Origin: Candidatus Methanoperedens sp.
GTDB lineage: Archaea; Halobacteriota; Methanosarcinia; Methanosarcinales; Methanoperedenaceae
DNA length: 50,669 bases
Direction of reading: 5' to 3'
Assembly: GCA_012026795.1 (NCBI GenBank)
Contig: VEPM01000031.1
Location: 1-50,669 of the forward strand
Shown here: positions 1 to 9,359 of the stretch, piece by piece
How the letters are laid out: each line of letters opens with the position of its first letter
How positions within the stretch are numbered: the first letter of the stretch is position 1
Translations under genes and position numbers: made by a program
The notes under the pieces: model-generated
The model's database searches: none
Told to the model about the DNA's origin: nothing
Seen by the model: only the letters and a program-made list of their open reading frames with translations

Positions 1-55
1 ATGATGAATCTCAGAGAAATTCACAGGAAGATATTGGCACTTATGGGCTCAAATT

Positions 56-1048
56 ATGAAAAAATGTATTTGTGTTAGGGGGTATGCGGAATGTGGGTTA
101 ATTCCTTTAATAATTGTATTATGCGCAGTTCTCTTGTTTTTTGCTTTAACTTACCCTGATTATCACCGTGAAATGAGTTTAGCAAAAGAACGTATAAAGA
201 CAGGTGAAATATTAAAGACTCCTGCTGGAGAAATTGAGTATTCAGTAGAAGGTGAAGGAACTCCAATGCTCCTTTTACATGGAGCTGGAGGCGGCTTTGA
301 TCAGGGTCTCTGGATGAAAAAAGTATTTCTTGAAGATAAATATAAATTTATCTCGGTGTCAAGATATGGTTTTCTCCGTTCACCAATTCCAGACAATGCA
401 TCAATTAAGAATCAAGCCGCATTATATTCTGCTCTCCTTGATGATCTCAATGTAACAAAAGTCATAGTAGTGGCCGGTTCAGCAGGAGGCGCTTCGGCTA
501 TCCAGTTCGCCAATGATTATCCTGAAAAGACTTTAGCTCTAATATTATTATTTGCAGTAAGCGGGCCCGAACCGGAAGGAAGCGAAGAGCCCATCAGTAC
601 TAAAATAATTCATCTGATACAGCAATCGGATTATACCTACTGGATTTTTTCTGAATTTATGGAGTCGTCTATTCTTAATTTAATGGGCGTTCCAGAGGAT
701 GTCTTTGAAAGTTTCGATCCGGAACAAAAACGATTGGCTAAGGAGATGCTGGATGTGATGCATCCGATGACCCGGAGGTATAAAGGGACAATCAACGACG
801 CAAAGATGCTTTATCTTGAGAATATATCCACTGAAAATATAACTTCACCAACGCTGATATTACATTCTAAAGATGATGCTTTAGTGAATTATGCTCACGC
901 GATAAATTCCCATGATAAAATAAAACAATCAAAATTAATATTATTTGAAACTGGCGGGCATGCAATGTTATCTCAATTGGATGAAGTCAGAAGGAATATA
1001 AAAGAGTTTTTAAATATGTCTGGTAATGAAATTTTGGATAGTGAATGA
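56..1048 (+). CDS. membrane-anchored alpha/beta hydrolase
   Basis: A 330-residue alpha/beta-hydrolase-fold protein. Residues about 13-32 form one hydrophobic N-terminal segment, so the enzyme is probably anchored with its domain outside or at the membrane. The oxyanion-side HG motif is at 75-76, and the nucleophile elbow reads AGSAGG with Ser142. The acid is probably one of the Asp residues in LILHSKDD, and the base is the His in ETGGHAM near the C terminus, so the triad looks intact. The family includes esterases, lipases and haloperoxidase-like enzymes; the substrate cannot be read from the sequence. It heads the same-strand MDR/DUF4386 array, 36 bases upstream of the next gene. No strong ribosome binding site precedes the start, and a start closer to residue 40 would remove the membrane segment. 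Confidence 0.8.
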   Translation: MKKCICVRGYAECGLIPLIIVLCAVLLFFALTYPDYHREMSLAKERIKTGEILKTPAGEIEYSVEGEGTPMLLLHGAGGGFDQGLWMKKVFLEDKYKFISVSRYGFLRSPIPDNASIKNQAALYSALLDDLNVTKVIVVAGSAGGASAIQFANDYPEKTLALILLFAVSGPEPEGSEEPISTKIIHLIQQSDYTYWIFSEFMESSILNLMGVPEDVFESFDPEQKRLAKEMLDVMHPMTRRYKGTINDAKMLYLENISTENITSPTLILHSKDDALVNYAHAINSHDKIKQSKLILFETGGHAMLSQLDEVRRNIKEFLNMSGNEILDSE

Positions 1049-1084
1049 GTATAAAAAGAGCCAAATAAATCAGGAGAAATTGAA

Positions 1085-1795
1085 ATGAAAGACCACAATG
1101 AAGAAGCATCAATGAAAAAGACCGCAAGAATTACAGGCATATTATTTATTCTCGGGTTTGCAGGCGTGGTGACCGCTGCGCTTACCGTGCCTATTCTGAA
1201 TGCTCCGGATTATCTTGTCAAAATCTCCGAAAATGAAAAACAAGTAACCATGGGCGCGTTTTTTCAGTTTATTATGGCTGCTGCATGCGCAGGTATTGGA
1301 ATTTCGCTGTATCCGGTTTTAAAAAAATATAATGAAGGCCTGGCTCTTGGGGCGGCTGGTTTCCGGATTATCGAGGCAGTATTCCATATTGTTGGTGTGG
1401 TCATCCTGTTATTACTGGTGACATTAAGCCAGGAATTCGTAAAAGCCGGAGCTCCGGATTCATCGTATTTTCAAATCGCAGGTGTATTATTACAGGCAGG
1501 GATTAAATGGTTGAATGATGTGGTGGTATTGTTAGCCTGGAGCACTGGGGCTATGATGTATTATTATATATTCTATCAAACAAGACTCATTCCCGGATGG
1601 TTAGCAGGTTGGGGTATTGTCGGAATCACATTGACCATTATAGGGAGCATATTAGTTTTGTTTCGTTTCATCCCTACGATACAAATCGTTTTTGTTGCCC
1701 CTATAGCCTTGCAAGAAATAGTCTTAGCGGTATGGCTGATAACCAAAGGATTCAATCCAACCGCAATCGATGCCGATTCTGCAGGGCAGAAATAA
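1085..1795 (+). CDS. DUF4386 family membrane protein (copy 1)
   Basis: A 236-residue integral membrane protein of the DUF4386 type with about six hydrophobic segments. Family hallmarks visible here are the N-terminal ARITGILFI, the LYPVLKKYNEGLALG segment, FRIIEAVF, LIPGWLAGWG and the C-terminal WLITKGFNP. The function of the family is unknown. It is one of five copies in the first 10 kb and alternates with MDR oxidoreductases. The start at 1085 follows an AGGAG-type site; a second in-frame ATG at 1112 gives the N terminus seen in the other copies (MKKTARITG), so either may be used. The gene ends 46 bases before an MDR gene. Confidence 0.82.
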   Translation: MKDHNEEASMKKTARITGILFILGFAGVVTAALTVPILNAPDYLVKISENEKQVTMGAFFQFIMAAACAGIGISLYPVLKKYNEGLALGAAGFRIIEAVFHIVGVVILLLLVTLSQEFVKAGAPDSSYFQIAGVLLQAGIKWLNDVVVLLAWSTGAMMYYYIFYQTRLIPGWLAGWGIVGITLTIIGSILVLFRFIPTIQIVFVAPIALQEIVLAVWLITKGFNPTAIDADSAGQK

Positions 1796-1841
1796 ATTAA
1801 TTTAAATGAAATGATAAAATCAAAAGAGTAAGAGGAAATTT

Positions 1842-2852
1842 ATGAAAGCAATTGTATGCACAGAATATGGACCGCCTGAGGTTCTTCAGGTCAAAGAAGT
1901 GGAAAAACCTGCTCCGAAGGACAATGAAGTACTGATAAAAGTATATGCGACATCTGTAAATTACGGGGATCTTTTGGCTCGAAATTTTAAAGATATCTCC
2001 CCTCGTAAATTCAATATGCCTTTGCTCATCTGGTTTTTTGCGAAAATGTATTTTGGTTTCTGGAAACCCAGGATAACAATACTTGGGAGTGAGTTTGCGG
2101 GGCAAATTGAAGCAACAGGAAAAGACGTTAACCTGTTTAAGAAAGGCGACCAGGTTTTTGGATACCTCGGTCAAAACATGGGTGCTTACGCCGAGTATCT
2201 ATGTATGCCTGAAGACGGGTGTGTGGCATTAAAACCCGCCAATATGACATATGAGGAAGCCGCCATCGTTCCTTATGGGGCAATAATGGCATTGAATTTG
2301 CTTAGAAAAATGAATATCCAGTCAGGACAAAAGATTTTGATCAATGGAGCCAGCGGGGGGATAGGTTCAGCCGCTGTCCAGATTGCAAAATATTATGGGG
2401 CAGAAGTTACCGGGGTATGCAGTACCCCGAGATTGGAATTTGTAATATCTCTGGGAGCGAATAAGGTTATTGATTACGCTAAAGAAGATTTTACCCAAAG
2501 CCGTGAGACCTATGATCTTATTTTTGACATATTAGGCAAGAGTTCGTTTTCAGGCTGTAAAAACTCGCTGAAGCAAAACGGACGCTATCTTTTAGCCAGC
2601 TTTAAGATGAAACAGCTTTTTCAAATGCTGTGGACTTCAATAACTGGTGGCAAGAAAGTGATATGCGCGATTGCGCCAGGGAGTAGGGAAGATTTAAATT
2701 CCGTCAAAGAGCTTATTGAGGCGGGAAAGATAAAATCAGTCATTGATAGGCGCTATTCTTTGGAACAGACTGCCGAAGCTCATAGATATGTGGACTCAGG
2801 ACGCAAAAATGGAAATGTTATAATAACTGTTAAATATAACAATAAAATTTAA
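1842..2852 (+). CDS. MDR-family NAD(P)-dependent oxidoreductase (copy 1)
   Basis: A 336-residue medium-chain dehydrogenase/reductase resembling quinone oxidoreductase. The N-terminal GroES-like domain opens [16 protein letters not shown]. The cofactor-binding Rossmann motif GASGGIG is at residues 169-175. The catalytic and structural zinc cysteine clusters of alcohol dehydrogenases are absent, as in the zinc-free quinone oxidoreductase branch. The C-terminal YSLEQTAEAHRYVDSG is typical of that branch. The natural substrate is unknown; reduction of a quinone or an activated alkene is what the family usually does. The start is preceded by AGAGGAAATTT. It is one of four paralogues in this array, and a short stretch of it (about 2593-2657) recurs in the chimeric remnant near 15.3 kb. 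Confidence 0.88.
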   Translation: MKAIVCTEYGPPEVLQVKEVEKPAPKDNEVLIKVYATSVNYGDLLARNFKDISPRKFNMPLLIWFFAKMYFGFWKPRITILGSEFAGQIEATGKDVNLFKKGDQVFGYLGQNMGAYAEYLCMPEDGCVALKPANMTYEEAAIVPYGAIMALNLLRKMNIQSGQKILINGASGGIGSAAVQIAKYYGAEVTGVCSTPRLEFVISLGANKVIDYAKEDFTQSRETYDLIFDILGKSSFSGCKNSLKQNGRYLLASFKMKQLFQMLWTSITGGKKVICAIAPGSREDLNSVKELIEAGKIKSVIDRRYSLEQTAEAHRYVDSGRKNGNVIITVKYNNKI

Positions 2853-2883
2853 TAAATTAAGAGAAATTAAAAAGAGAAAAGAA

Positions 2884-3588
2884 ATGAATTCAAACAAAAA
2901 TATCGCAAGAATTACAGGAGTATTGTTTATTATTGCGACAGTTGCATCTCTACTGGGTAGTGGTCTTACGGGATCAGTCGTGGGTGCTCCTGACTACCTC
3001 GTTCAGATTGCTGCAAACAAGAACCTGGTAGTGCTGGGAGCTCTTTTCACGTTTGTCGCGGCTGCCGGAAGTGCCGGCATCGCGATTTCGCTGTACCCTG
3101 TCTTACGGAAATACAATGAAGGGCTAGCTATCGGGTCAGTTGGTTTCAGGCTTATTGAGGCGGTGTTCTATATTGTGAGTGCACTCGGCTTGCTTTCTCT
3201 GCTGTCATTAAGCCAGGAATATGCGGGCGCAGGGCCTCAAGCTGTTCCAACCTTTCAAGTCCTGGGCACCTCGATTCTGGCAATGCGTGTTTGGGCGGGT
3301 TTCGTGCTTGCAGTGATTGCCTTCTGCCTGGGTGCGGCTATGTACTACTATGTTATGTATCGATTTAGACTCATCCCTCGATGGCTATCAGTCTGGGGTC
3401 TGGTCGCGCTCGCATTGTTGCTCTTGATGACTCTATTGATCGCATTCGGCGAAAGGATTTCAGGACCTTCAGGCATGCAGATGTTGTTGGTTCTCCCGAT
3501 CTTTGTGCAGGAAATGGTTCTGGCGGTATGGTTGATCGTTAAAGGATTCAATTCACCAGCAATCGAAGCCGAACCAAAAAACAACTGA
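2884..3588 (+). CDS. DUF4386 family membrane protein (copy 2)
   Basis: A 234-residue DUF4386 paralogue with about six membrane segments. It opens MNSNKNIARITGVLFI and shares LYPVLRKYNEGLAIG, FRLIEAVFYI, RLIPRWLSVWG and the C-terminal WLIVKGFNSPAIEAEP with copy 1. Codon use looks more GC-rich than the surrounding copies, which may mean a different history rather than a very recent duplication. It lies 31 bases after the MDR copy 1 and 8 bases before the next gene, which supports co-transcription. Function is unknown; a role beside the oxidoreductases is only an inference from position. Confidence 0.82.
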   Translation: MNSNKNIARITGVLFIIATVASLLGSGLTGSVVGAPDYLVQIAANKNLVVLGALFTFVAAAGSAGIAISLYPVLRKYNEGLAIGSVGFRLIEAVFYIVSALGLLSLLSLSQEYAGAGPQAVPTFQVLGTSILAMRVWAGFVLAVIAFCLGAAMYYYVMYRFRLIPRWLSVWGLVALALLLLMTLLIAFGERISGPSGMQMLLVLPIFVQEMVLAVWLIVKGFNSPAIEAEPKNN

Positions 3589-3596
3589 AATGGAAG

Positions 3597-4052
3597 ATGT
3601 GTAATATGAATACAAAAAAAATAACCACCGAATTGGAAGACATGAAAATAGGTGTAAAGATGAAGCTTTCAGCGCTATGGGCAGCCGTAATGTTCTGTTT
3701 TATATATGGGGATATTTTTTCACATTATAAGCCCGGAGTAATTGCAGATATGATGGCGGGGAAAATAGGGCCTTTTCCCGTGTCACAGGAATCGTTGTTG
3801 GGACTCTCATTATTCATGGCAGTTCCGGGCGTTATGGTTTTCCTGTCCCTGGCATTGAAGCCTAAAGTGAATCGTTGGACAAATATTGTCCTGGGTGTAA
3901 TCTATATAATTACTAATTCCTTGTCAGCATTTACAGACTCTTGGGCTTTCTTCATAGTTTTGGGTGTTATAGAAGGAGCGCTTCTTGCACTGATTGTCTG
4001 GTATGCCTGGAAATGGCCTGAACAAGAAAGTGTCGTCAATACTAAAATTTAA
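3597..4052 (+). CDS. DUF6326-like four-TM membrane protein
   Basis: A 151-residue protein with four predicted membrane helices, roughly 28-40, 63-82, 92-112 and 116-137. The segments YGDIFSHYKPG, FLSLALKPKVNRW and the final LIVWYAWKWPE are what I associate with the DUF6326 family of small bacterial and archaeal membrane proteins. No catalytic residues are evident. It sits between two DUF4386 genes in the array with short spacers (8 and 19 bases). The start at 3597 is preceded by a weak GGAAG; ATG at 3606 is an alternative. Family assignment is from memory of the motif pattern, so moderate. Confidence 0.68.
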   Translation: MCNMNTKKITTELEDMKIGVKMKLSALWAAVMFCFIYGDIFSHYKPGVIADMMAGKIGPFPVSQESLLGLSLFMAVPGVMVFLSLALKPKVNRWTNIVLGVIYIITNSLSAFTDSWAFFIVLGVIEGALLALIVWYAWKWPEQESVVNTKI

Positions 4053-4071
4053 TAATTTATGATAAATTAAA

Positions 4072-4797
4072 ATGACAACCAAAATGAGTTCAGAAAGAAA
4101 AACAGCGATAATCGTGGGAGTGTTATATATCATTGGAACGATTGCTGGTATACTAAGTAAAATCGTCTCGTGGGGGTTTCTGGACACTCCGGATTACCTC
4201 AACACAATAGCCTCAAATGCAAGTCGAGCCCAGTTAACAGCTTTTCTTATTTTGGTCATGGGATTTTCACTCGCCATGATGCCGGCGGTGATGTTTCCGA
4301 TCCTCAGGAGAAAGAACGAGGCTTTAGCTGTCGGGTATGTCATCTTCAGAGGGGGGCTGGAGACATTCACATATATTGCATCGGCGATTTGCTGGCTTTC
4401 CCTGGTCGTAGTGGCCCGACAATATGTAGACTCCGGGGCTGTAACCGCGACCCAGTTTGCCAGTCATGGGATTCTGTTGGTCAAAACAATTGGTATATTC
4501 GACGGGATCCTGAGCATCGTCTTTAGCCTCGGCCTCCTGATGTTCTACTCGGCGCTGTACCAAGCGAGACTCATTCCGCGATGGATATCCGGTTGGGGTC
4601 TTATTGGAGTCATATTGTATTTTGCGTCTGGCCTATTGATGATGCCCGGACTTATCACGTCGACGACCAATGACGTTTTACAGCTCCCCATATTTTTGCA
4701 GGAAATGTTTTTGGCAGTATGGCTGATCGTGAAAGGGTTCGATCCATCGGCAATCGCTTCTCTGTCTGCAAAAACCGATACAAACGAGGTAAAATAA
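4072..4797 (+). CDS. DUF4386 family membrane protein (copy 3)
   Basis: A 241-residue DUF4386 paralogue. It opens MTTKMSSERKTAIIVGVLYI, then shows VMFPILRRKNEALAVGYVIF (equivalent to the LYPVLKKYNEG element), ARLIPRWISGWG and WLIVKGFDPSAIA. About six membrane segments are present. The start could also be the Met at residue 5, which matches the length of the other copies. It lies 29 bases before the second MDR gene, reproducing the DUF4386-then-MDR order seen with copy 1. Function unknown. Confidence 0.82.
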   Translation: MTTKMSSERKTAIIVGVLYIIGTIAGILSKIVSWGFLDTPDYLNTIASNASRAQLTAFLILVMGFSLAMMPAVMFPILRRKNEALAVGYVIFRGGLETFTYIASAICWLSLVVVARQYVDSGAVTATQFASHGILLVKTIGIFDGILSIVFSLGLLMFYSALYQARLIPRWISGWGLIGVILYFASGLLMMPGLITSTTNDVLQLPIFLQEMFLAVWLIVKGFDPSAIASLSAKTDTNEVK

Positions 4798-4826
4798 CAA
4801 AATCAAAGTAAATTGGAGGAATAATC

Positions 4827-5813
4827 ATGAAAGCAATTGTACACACAAAATACGGGCCACCGGATGAACTACAGCTCAAAGAGGTGGAAAAACCTATCCC
4901 TGAGGACAATGAAGTACTGATAAAAATACACGCAACAACAGTAACAACTACGGATTGCAACGTCCGCAACTTCACATTTGTACCTGAATCGTTCAGATTC
5001 CCGGCACGGATGAATTTTGGTTTAAGGAAACCAAAAATAAATATACTGGGGATTGATTTAGCAGGAGAAATTGAAGCGGTTGGCAAAAAGGTAAAACTAT
5101 TTAAAGAAGGCGACCGGGTTTTTGGATCATCCGGTACTAAATTTGGCGGCCATGCAGAGTACATATGTATATCTGAAGATGGGGTGCTGGCAATAAAACC
5201 GGCTAATATGACATATGAGGAAGCTGCAGCCATTCCTTTAGCAGGGAATACTGCACTGTTTTTTATAAGAGATCTGGGAAAAGTCCAGGCCGGACAAAAA
5301 ATACTTATCCATGGCGCTTCCGGAGCTATCGGTACTTATGCAGTTCAACTTGCCAGGTATTATGGAGCAGAAGTTACCGGGGTCTGCAGTGCCACGAATG
5401 CAGAAATGGTAAAATCTTTAGGCGCGGATAAGGTAATTGATTATACTAAAGAGGATTTTACCAGAAGTGGTGAGACTTATGATGTTATTTTTGATGTGGT
5501 AGGCAAGATTACGTTCTCACAATGTAAAAGCTCGTTAAAACAAAAGGGAATTTATCTTGAAAATTTGCTTCAACTGCAGGATATTCCAAAAATAATCTGG
5601 ACCTCAATTACCGGCGGTAAGAAAATTAAGGGCGGGATATCAATCGAAAGTGTTGAAAATCTAAATTTCTTCTTAGAACTTATTAAATCGGGAAAGTTAA
5701 AACCGGTTATAGATAGAAGCTATCCGCTGGAACAGACGGCCGAAGCTTTCAAGTATGTCGAAAAAGGACACAAAAAGGGAACTGTAGTAATAACTGTGGG
5801 GCATAATGACTAA
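4827..5813 (+). CDS. MDR-family NAD(P)-dependent oxidoreductase (copy 2)
   Basis: A 328-residue paralogue of the 1842 gene. The N terminus MKAIVHTKYGPPDELQLKEV and C terminus YPLEQTAEAFKYVEKG are shared, and the Rossmann motif is GASGAIG. No zinc-binding cysteine cluster is visible. A strong TTGGAGGA ribosome binding site ends about eight bases before ATG. The end overlaps the next gene by 8 bases, so the two are translationally coupled. A zinc-free quinone-oxidoreductase-like reductase is the best general call; the substrate is not known. Confidence 0.88.
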   Translation: MKAIVHTKYGPPDELQLKEVEKPIPEDNEVLIKIHATTVTTTDCNVRNFTFVPESFRFPARMNFGLRKPKINILGIDLAGEIEAVGKKVKLFKEGDRVFGSSGTKFGGHAEYICISEDGVLAIKPANMTYEEAAAIPLAGNTALFFIRDLGKVQAGQKILIHGASGAIGTYAVQLARYYGAEVTGVCSATNAEMVKSLGADKVIDYTKEDFTRSGETYDVIFDVVGKITFSQCKSSLKQKGIYLENLLQLQDIPKIIWTSITGGKKIKGGISIESVENLNFFLELIKSGKLKPVIDRSYPLEQTAEAFKYVEKGHKKGTVVITVGHND

Positions 5814-6564
5814 ACATGACAAATCAGGAGGAATTGAAATACCAGGTCATACCGAAGAAGCATCACAACGAAAAGCTGCAAAAGTCGCAGGCTTGATGTT
5901 CCTGTTTATCGTAATAGGCTGGACCCTTAACTGGACTCTTATAGACTCCAAACTTATTGTAGCAGGAAATGTCACAGCTACAGTCAATAACATAATGGCC
6001 AATGAGTTGCTATTTCGTATCGGCATTACTAACCAGCTAATCTTCTCTATCAGCGGGGTAGTATTGGCTCTTGCTCTGTATATAATACTCAAACCCGTAA
6101 ACAAAAATCTTGCTTTGCTTGCGCTTTTCTTGAAATTGACAGAAGCCATCCTGGGAGCAGTTATTGCACTTGGCAGTTTTATTGCTTTGCTGATTTTAAA
6201 CGGCCAAGCTTCTTTGACAGCATTTGAACAGGAATATATACAAGCCCTCGTCGGATTATTTCTCAATGGGCGTATTTCTATATCTGCTATTCCCATGGTA
6301 TTTCTTGGGCTCAATTTGATGGTATTTTTTTATTTATTACTCAAGTCGAAATACATTCCCGGTATATTAGCCAGTTTTGGAATTCTTTCGTATGCGCTTA
6401 TTTTCATGTATGCATTAATAACTATTCTTTCGCCGAATTACGCAGCGATAATGATAATTCAAATAATTTCCTGGGCACCGAGCGTTATTTTTGAACTAAT
6501 AATTGGCTTATGGCTTCTGATTAAAGGAGTAAACGTAGAGCAGAGGGATATAATAAATGAATAA
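5806..6564 (+). CDS. DUF4386-type membrane protein (copy 4, divergent)
   Basis: A 252-residue membrane protein that is the most diverged of the five DUF4386-like copies. It keeps the N-terminal KAAKVAGLMFLFIV, ALYIILKPVNKNLALL, LKLTEAILGAVI, KSKYIPGILASFG and WLLIKGVN landmarks at the expected positions. About six or seven hydrophobic helices are present. The first about 20 residues are hydrophilic, including GGIEIPGHTEEASQRK. The start overlaps the MDR copy 2 end by 8 bases, and its own end overlaps the methyltransferase by 8 bases, indicating one transcript. Function unknown. Confidence 0.75.
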   Translation: MTKHDKSGGIEIPGHTEEASQRKAAKVAGLMFLFIVIGWTLNWTLIDSKLIVAGNVTATVNNIMANELLFRIGITNQLIFSISGVVLALALYIILKPVNKNLALLALFLKLTEAILGAVIALGSFIALLILNGQASLTAFEQEYIQALVGLFLNGRISISAIPMVFLGLNLMVFFYLLLKSKYIPGILASFGILSYALIFMYALITILSPNYAAIMIIQIISWAPSVIFELIIGLWLLIKGVNVEQRDIINE

Positions 6565-7174
6565 ATCTGAAAAGTTCTGGGATAGGATGGCGAAGTATTT
6601 TGATAGGGAAGAAAAAGAAGATGAATCGACTAATGTTAAGATTATTGAAAAAACCAGAAACCGACTTAAAATTAGTGATAATGTTTTAGATTATGGGTGT
6701 GGAACAGGAACAGCAGCCATTGAGATTGCGGGCAGTGTGAAATCAGTCTATGGTATTGATATCTCATCCAAAATGATTGAAGCTGCGAAAAGAAAAACTG
6801 TAGAACGTAAAGTTAAAAACATAGATTTCGCGCAAACAACAATATTTGATGAAAAATTAATAAAAGGGTCCTTTGATGTAATTTTATGTTTCTACCTGCT
6901 CCATTTAGTGGAAGATAAGCCTAAGGTTATGCAAAGGATAAATGAATTATTGAAACCGGGTGGATTGATTATTTCTGCAACACCGTGTATGAGAGGGACA
7001 TTTTTAGGAGTTCTGTTATCGCCTGTGAGCAAAATCGGATTAATTCCTCCGATCACATTATTTAAGATATCTGAATTAAAAGATTTAATGACTGATGGAA
7101 ATTTCGAAATTGTTGAAACTGAATGTTTGAATCAAAGCGGACAACAATATTTCGTTGTAGCAAAGAAGAAATAG
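6557..7174 (+). CDS. class I SAM-dependent methyltransferase
   Basis: A 205-residue methyltransferase with the class I Rossmann fold. Motif I is VLDYGCGTG at residues 43-51. The acidic end of strand 2 is in [17 protein letters not shown], the motif-IV-like region is [16 protein letters not shown], and [14 protein letters not shown] follows. This is the arrangement of UbiE/COQ5-like small-molecule methyltransferases. The acceptor is unknown, although neighbouring quinone-oxidoreductase-like enzymes make a lipid or quinone-like acceptor an attractive guess only. It overlaps the preceding DUF4386 gene by 8 bases and lies 41 bases before the next MDR gene. Confidence 0.85.
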   Translation: MNKSEKFWDRMAKYFDREEKEDESTNVKIIEKTRNRLKISDNVLDYGCGTGTAAIEIAGSVKSVYGIDISSKMIEAAKRKTVERKVKNIDFAQTTIFDEKLIKGSFDVILCFYLLHLVEDKPKVMQRINELLKPGGLIISATPCMRGTFLGVLLSPVSKIGLIPPITLFKISELKDLMTDGNFEIVETECLNQSGQQYFVVAKKK

Positions 7175-7215
7175 AAAATATAATAACAAAACCATATAAA
7201 ATTGGAAGAAAATTT

Positions 7216-8154
7216 ATGAAAGCAATTATATATACAAAATATGGGCCGCCGGAAGTTCTTCAACTCAAAGAGGTTGAAAAACCTGCGCCCAAGGACAATG
7301 AAGTACTGATAAAAGTGTATACAACAACGGTAACCAGAGGAGATTCCAGAATGCGAAGCTTCATAGTTCCAATTTTAATGTGGCTCCCGGCTAGAATATA
7401 TCTGGGTATCAGAAAACCCAAAAGAGCTATCCTCGGAATGTCGCTGGCCGGGAAAATAGAATCCGTGGGAAAAAACGTAACAAAATTCAAGAAAGGGGAC
7501 CTCGTTTTTGCGTCTACCTTCAAGGAGAATTTCGGTGGATATGCCGAATATAAATCCATGCCAGAAAATGGAATGGTATTTATAAAACCCTCTAATGTGT
7601 CCTTTGAAGAAGCCGCTGCAATTCCGGGAGGTAGCAATATGGCATTGAGATTTCTTAGAAAAGGCAATATCCAAAAAGGACAGAAAGTGCTTATTTATGG
7701 AGCTTCTGGAGCGGTCGGTACTTATGCAGTACAGCTTTCCAGGTACTTTGGGGCAGAAGTCACCGGGGTATGCAGTACCACAAATTTGGAATTGGTAAAA
7801 TCTCTGGGAGCCGATAAGGTAATTGATTACACTAAAGAGGATTTTACCAAAAATGGTGAGACTTATGATGTTGTTTTCGATGCAGTAAGTAAAACAACTT
7901 CTCGGCAAGTTAAAAAATCGCTTAAAAAGAATGGAATCTATCTTAATGTTCATGATTCATCTGACCATGATGGTGAAAAAACTGAAGAGTATCTATTCAT
8001 CAACGAGCTTATTGAGGCAGGGAAGATAAAACCGGTTATCGATAGAGTTTATCCGCTGGAGCAAATGGTCGAAGCTCACAGGTATGTGGACAAAGGCCAC
8101 AAAAAAGGAAATGTAGTGATAACTGTGGGACACAACAATAAAAAAGAGAAATAA
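7216..8154 (+). CDS. MDR-family NAD(P)-dependent oxidoreductase (copy 3)
   Basis: A 312-residue paralogue of the other MDR enzymes. I place the start at 7216 ([16 protein letters not shown]), after a GGAAGA ribosome binding site, because this is the family N terminus. An in-frame ATG at 7123 would add 31 residues that overlap the methyltransferase and have no family match. The Rossmann motif is GASGAVG. Compared with copies 1 and 2 it lacks the segment equivalent to MKQLFQMLWTSITGGKK, which is replaced by a short hydrophilic stretch ([14 protein letters not shown]). The C terminus [16 protein letters not shown] is conserved. Substrate unknown. Confidence 0.87.
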   Translation: MKAIIYTKYGPPEVLQLKEVEKPAPKDNEVLIKVYTTTVTRGDSRMRSFIVPILMWLPARIYLGIRKPKRAILGMSLAGKIESVGKNVTKFKKGDLVFASTFKENFGGYAEYKSMPENGMVFIKPSNVSFEEAAAIPGGSNMALRFLRKGNIQKGQKVLIYGASGAVGTYAVQLSRYFGAEVTGVCSTTNLELVKSLGADKVIDYTKEDFTKNGETYDVVFDAVSKTTSRQVKKSLKKNGIYLNVHDSSDHDGEKTEEYLFINELIEAGKIKPVIDRVYPLEQMVEAHRYVDKGHKKGNVVITVGHNNKKEK

Positions 8155-8210
8155 AAATGAATACTGAAGTTAATGCAAAGATGCAGAAGGAGTAAAATAG
8201 TGATCGCAAA

Positions 8211-9317
8211 ATGGCAAAGCGCATAGTAGAACATGACGGCAAGTTCGCCACGAATACCCTCATATTGTCTATCCTACTGGGAACACTTCTTGTTGGGCTT
8301 ATGATTTTTTCACCTGAATCACTGCTTTACATCCTGGGGTTTATAAAGGGTTCAGATAATCACATTAATGTACAACCCTCACGAGCTAATAATTATGTTC
8401 CTGAAAGATCAACTCCCTATCCTTTCCCAGGTACAAATCAAAAGATATACACCAATTCCATCGGCATGGAGTTCGTGCTGATCCCGGCAGGCGAATTCGA
8501 TATGGGTTCGCCATCTGATGAATGGGACAGGCATGGTCGTGAAAGTCCTATCCATAAAGTGAATATCTCCTATGGATTCTACTTGGGCAAATATGAAGTT
8601 ACACAGAAGCAGTGGCATGAGGTCATGGGAGACGATCCTTCTTTATTCAAGAGTGACGACCGGCCTGTTGAGAGTGTTTCATGGAATCAAGTTCAGGAAT
8701 TTATCAACAAGCTAAATGCAAAAGAAGGTACGGACAGGTATCGCCTGCCTTCAGAAGCAGAATGGGAATATGCGGCGCGTGCTGGAACCACCACTTCCTA
8801 TTCATTTGGTGAATGGAAGTTAACAGTGGAGGTGCAAGGTCTGGTACTCTCATGCATTTCTTGCTCACCCCAATCATCTAGTGAAAGGGGGTTAATAGCG
8901 GAGGAAGGTGAGTTTGTTAATATAGAAACCACATTGGAGAAAATAAGAAGAGCTAATGAATTAATGCTTGATGGGTATGCGTGGCATAAAGGTAACTCAG
9001 GTGGTGAAACACAACCTGTCGGTCAAAAGAAGCCAAATCCGTGGGGCCTGTACGACATACACGGAAATGTCTGGGAATGGGTACAGGATTCGTATCATAG
9101 TGATTACAAAATTACTCCAACCGATGGAAGTGCCTGGGAAGGTGGAGATGGCTGGTTATGGGACATTTTTGGCTCGAAACGGGTATTTCGGGGCGGTAGC
9201 TGGTATGGCGCTAATTGCTGTAGATCAGCGCTTCGGAATTACCGAGCCCCTGACGAACGCAACCAAGCCCTGGGTTTTCGTCTTCTGATGTCTCAACAGC
9301 TTGATTTGTCAACTTAG
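8211..9317 (+). CDS. membrane-anchored FGE-sulfatase-fold (SUMF1-like) protein with an internal insertion
   Basis: A 368-residue protein. Residues about 15-45 are one membrane segment, followed by a Pro-rich linker. The formylglycine-generating-enzyme (PF03781-type) fold starts near residue 83 with GMEFVLIPAGEFDMGS. It continues through YEVTQKQWHEVM, RLPSEAEWEYAARAG, WGLYDIHGNVWEWVQDS and FRGGSWYGANCCRSALR to LGFRLL. The catalytic cysteine pair of true formylglycine-generating enzymes is not visible at its expected place, so a structural or other activity of the fold is likelier. Residues about 201-254 are extra compared with the usual YSFGD...DYAW spacing and have no family look. A broken inverted relative of this gene lies at 17857-18240. 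Its ribosome binding site is poorly placed, so the start is uncertain. Confidence 0.8.
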   Translation: MAKRIVEHDGKFATNTLILSILLGTLLVGLMIFSPESLLYILGFIKGSDNHINVQPSRANNYVPERSTPYPFPGTNQKIYTNSIGMEFVLIPAGEFDMGSPSDEWDRHGRESPIHKVNISYGFYLGKYEVTQKQWHEVMGDDPSLFKSDDRPVESVSWNQVQEFINKLNAKEGTDRYRLPSEAEWEYAARAGTTTSYSFGEWKLTVEVQGLVLSCISCSPQSSSERGLIAEEGEFVNIETTLEKIRRANELMLDGYAWHKGNSGGETQPVGQKKPNPWGLYDIHGNVWEWVQDSYHSDYKITPTDGSAWEGGDGWLWDIFGSKRVFRGGSWYGANCCRSALRNYRAPDERNQALGFRLLMSQQLDLST

Positions 9318-9359
9318 GGAACTTACTGAAAAAAGGATGGAAAGTTACAGGAGATTAAA

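Noticed and set aside
1-78. Open frame from the first base to a stop at 76-78 (possible end of an upstream gene)
   Set aside because: Only 25 codons are visible, with no recognisable sequence, and it overlaps the start of the hydrolase gene; it cannot be told from chance.
7123-7215. N-terminal extension of MDR copy 3 starting inside the methyltransferase gene
   Set aside because: The extension has no family similarity, and ATG 7216 has a ribosome binding site and the conserved N terminus.
8211-9317. Calling the FGE-fold protein a true formylglycine-generating enzyme
   Set aside because: The expected active-site cysteine arrangement near the C terminus is not visible and no sulfatase gene is nearby, so only the fold is claimed.
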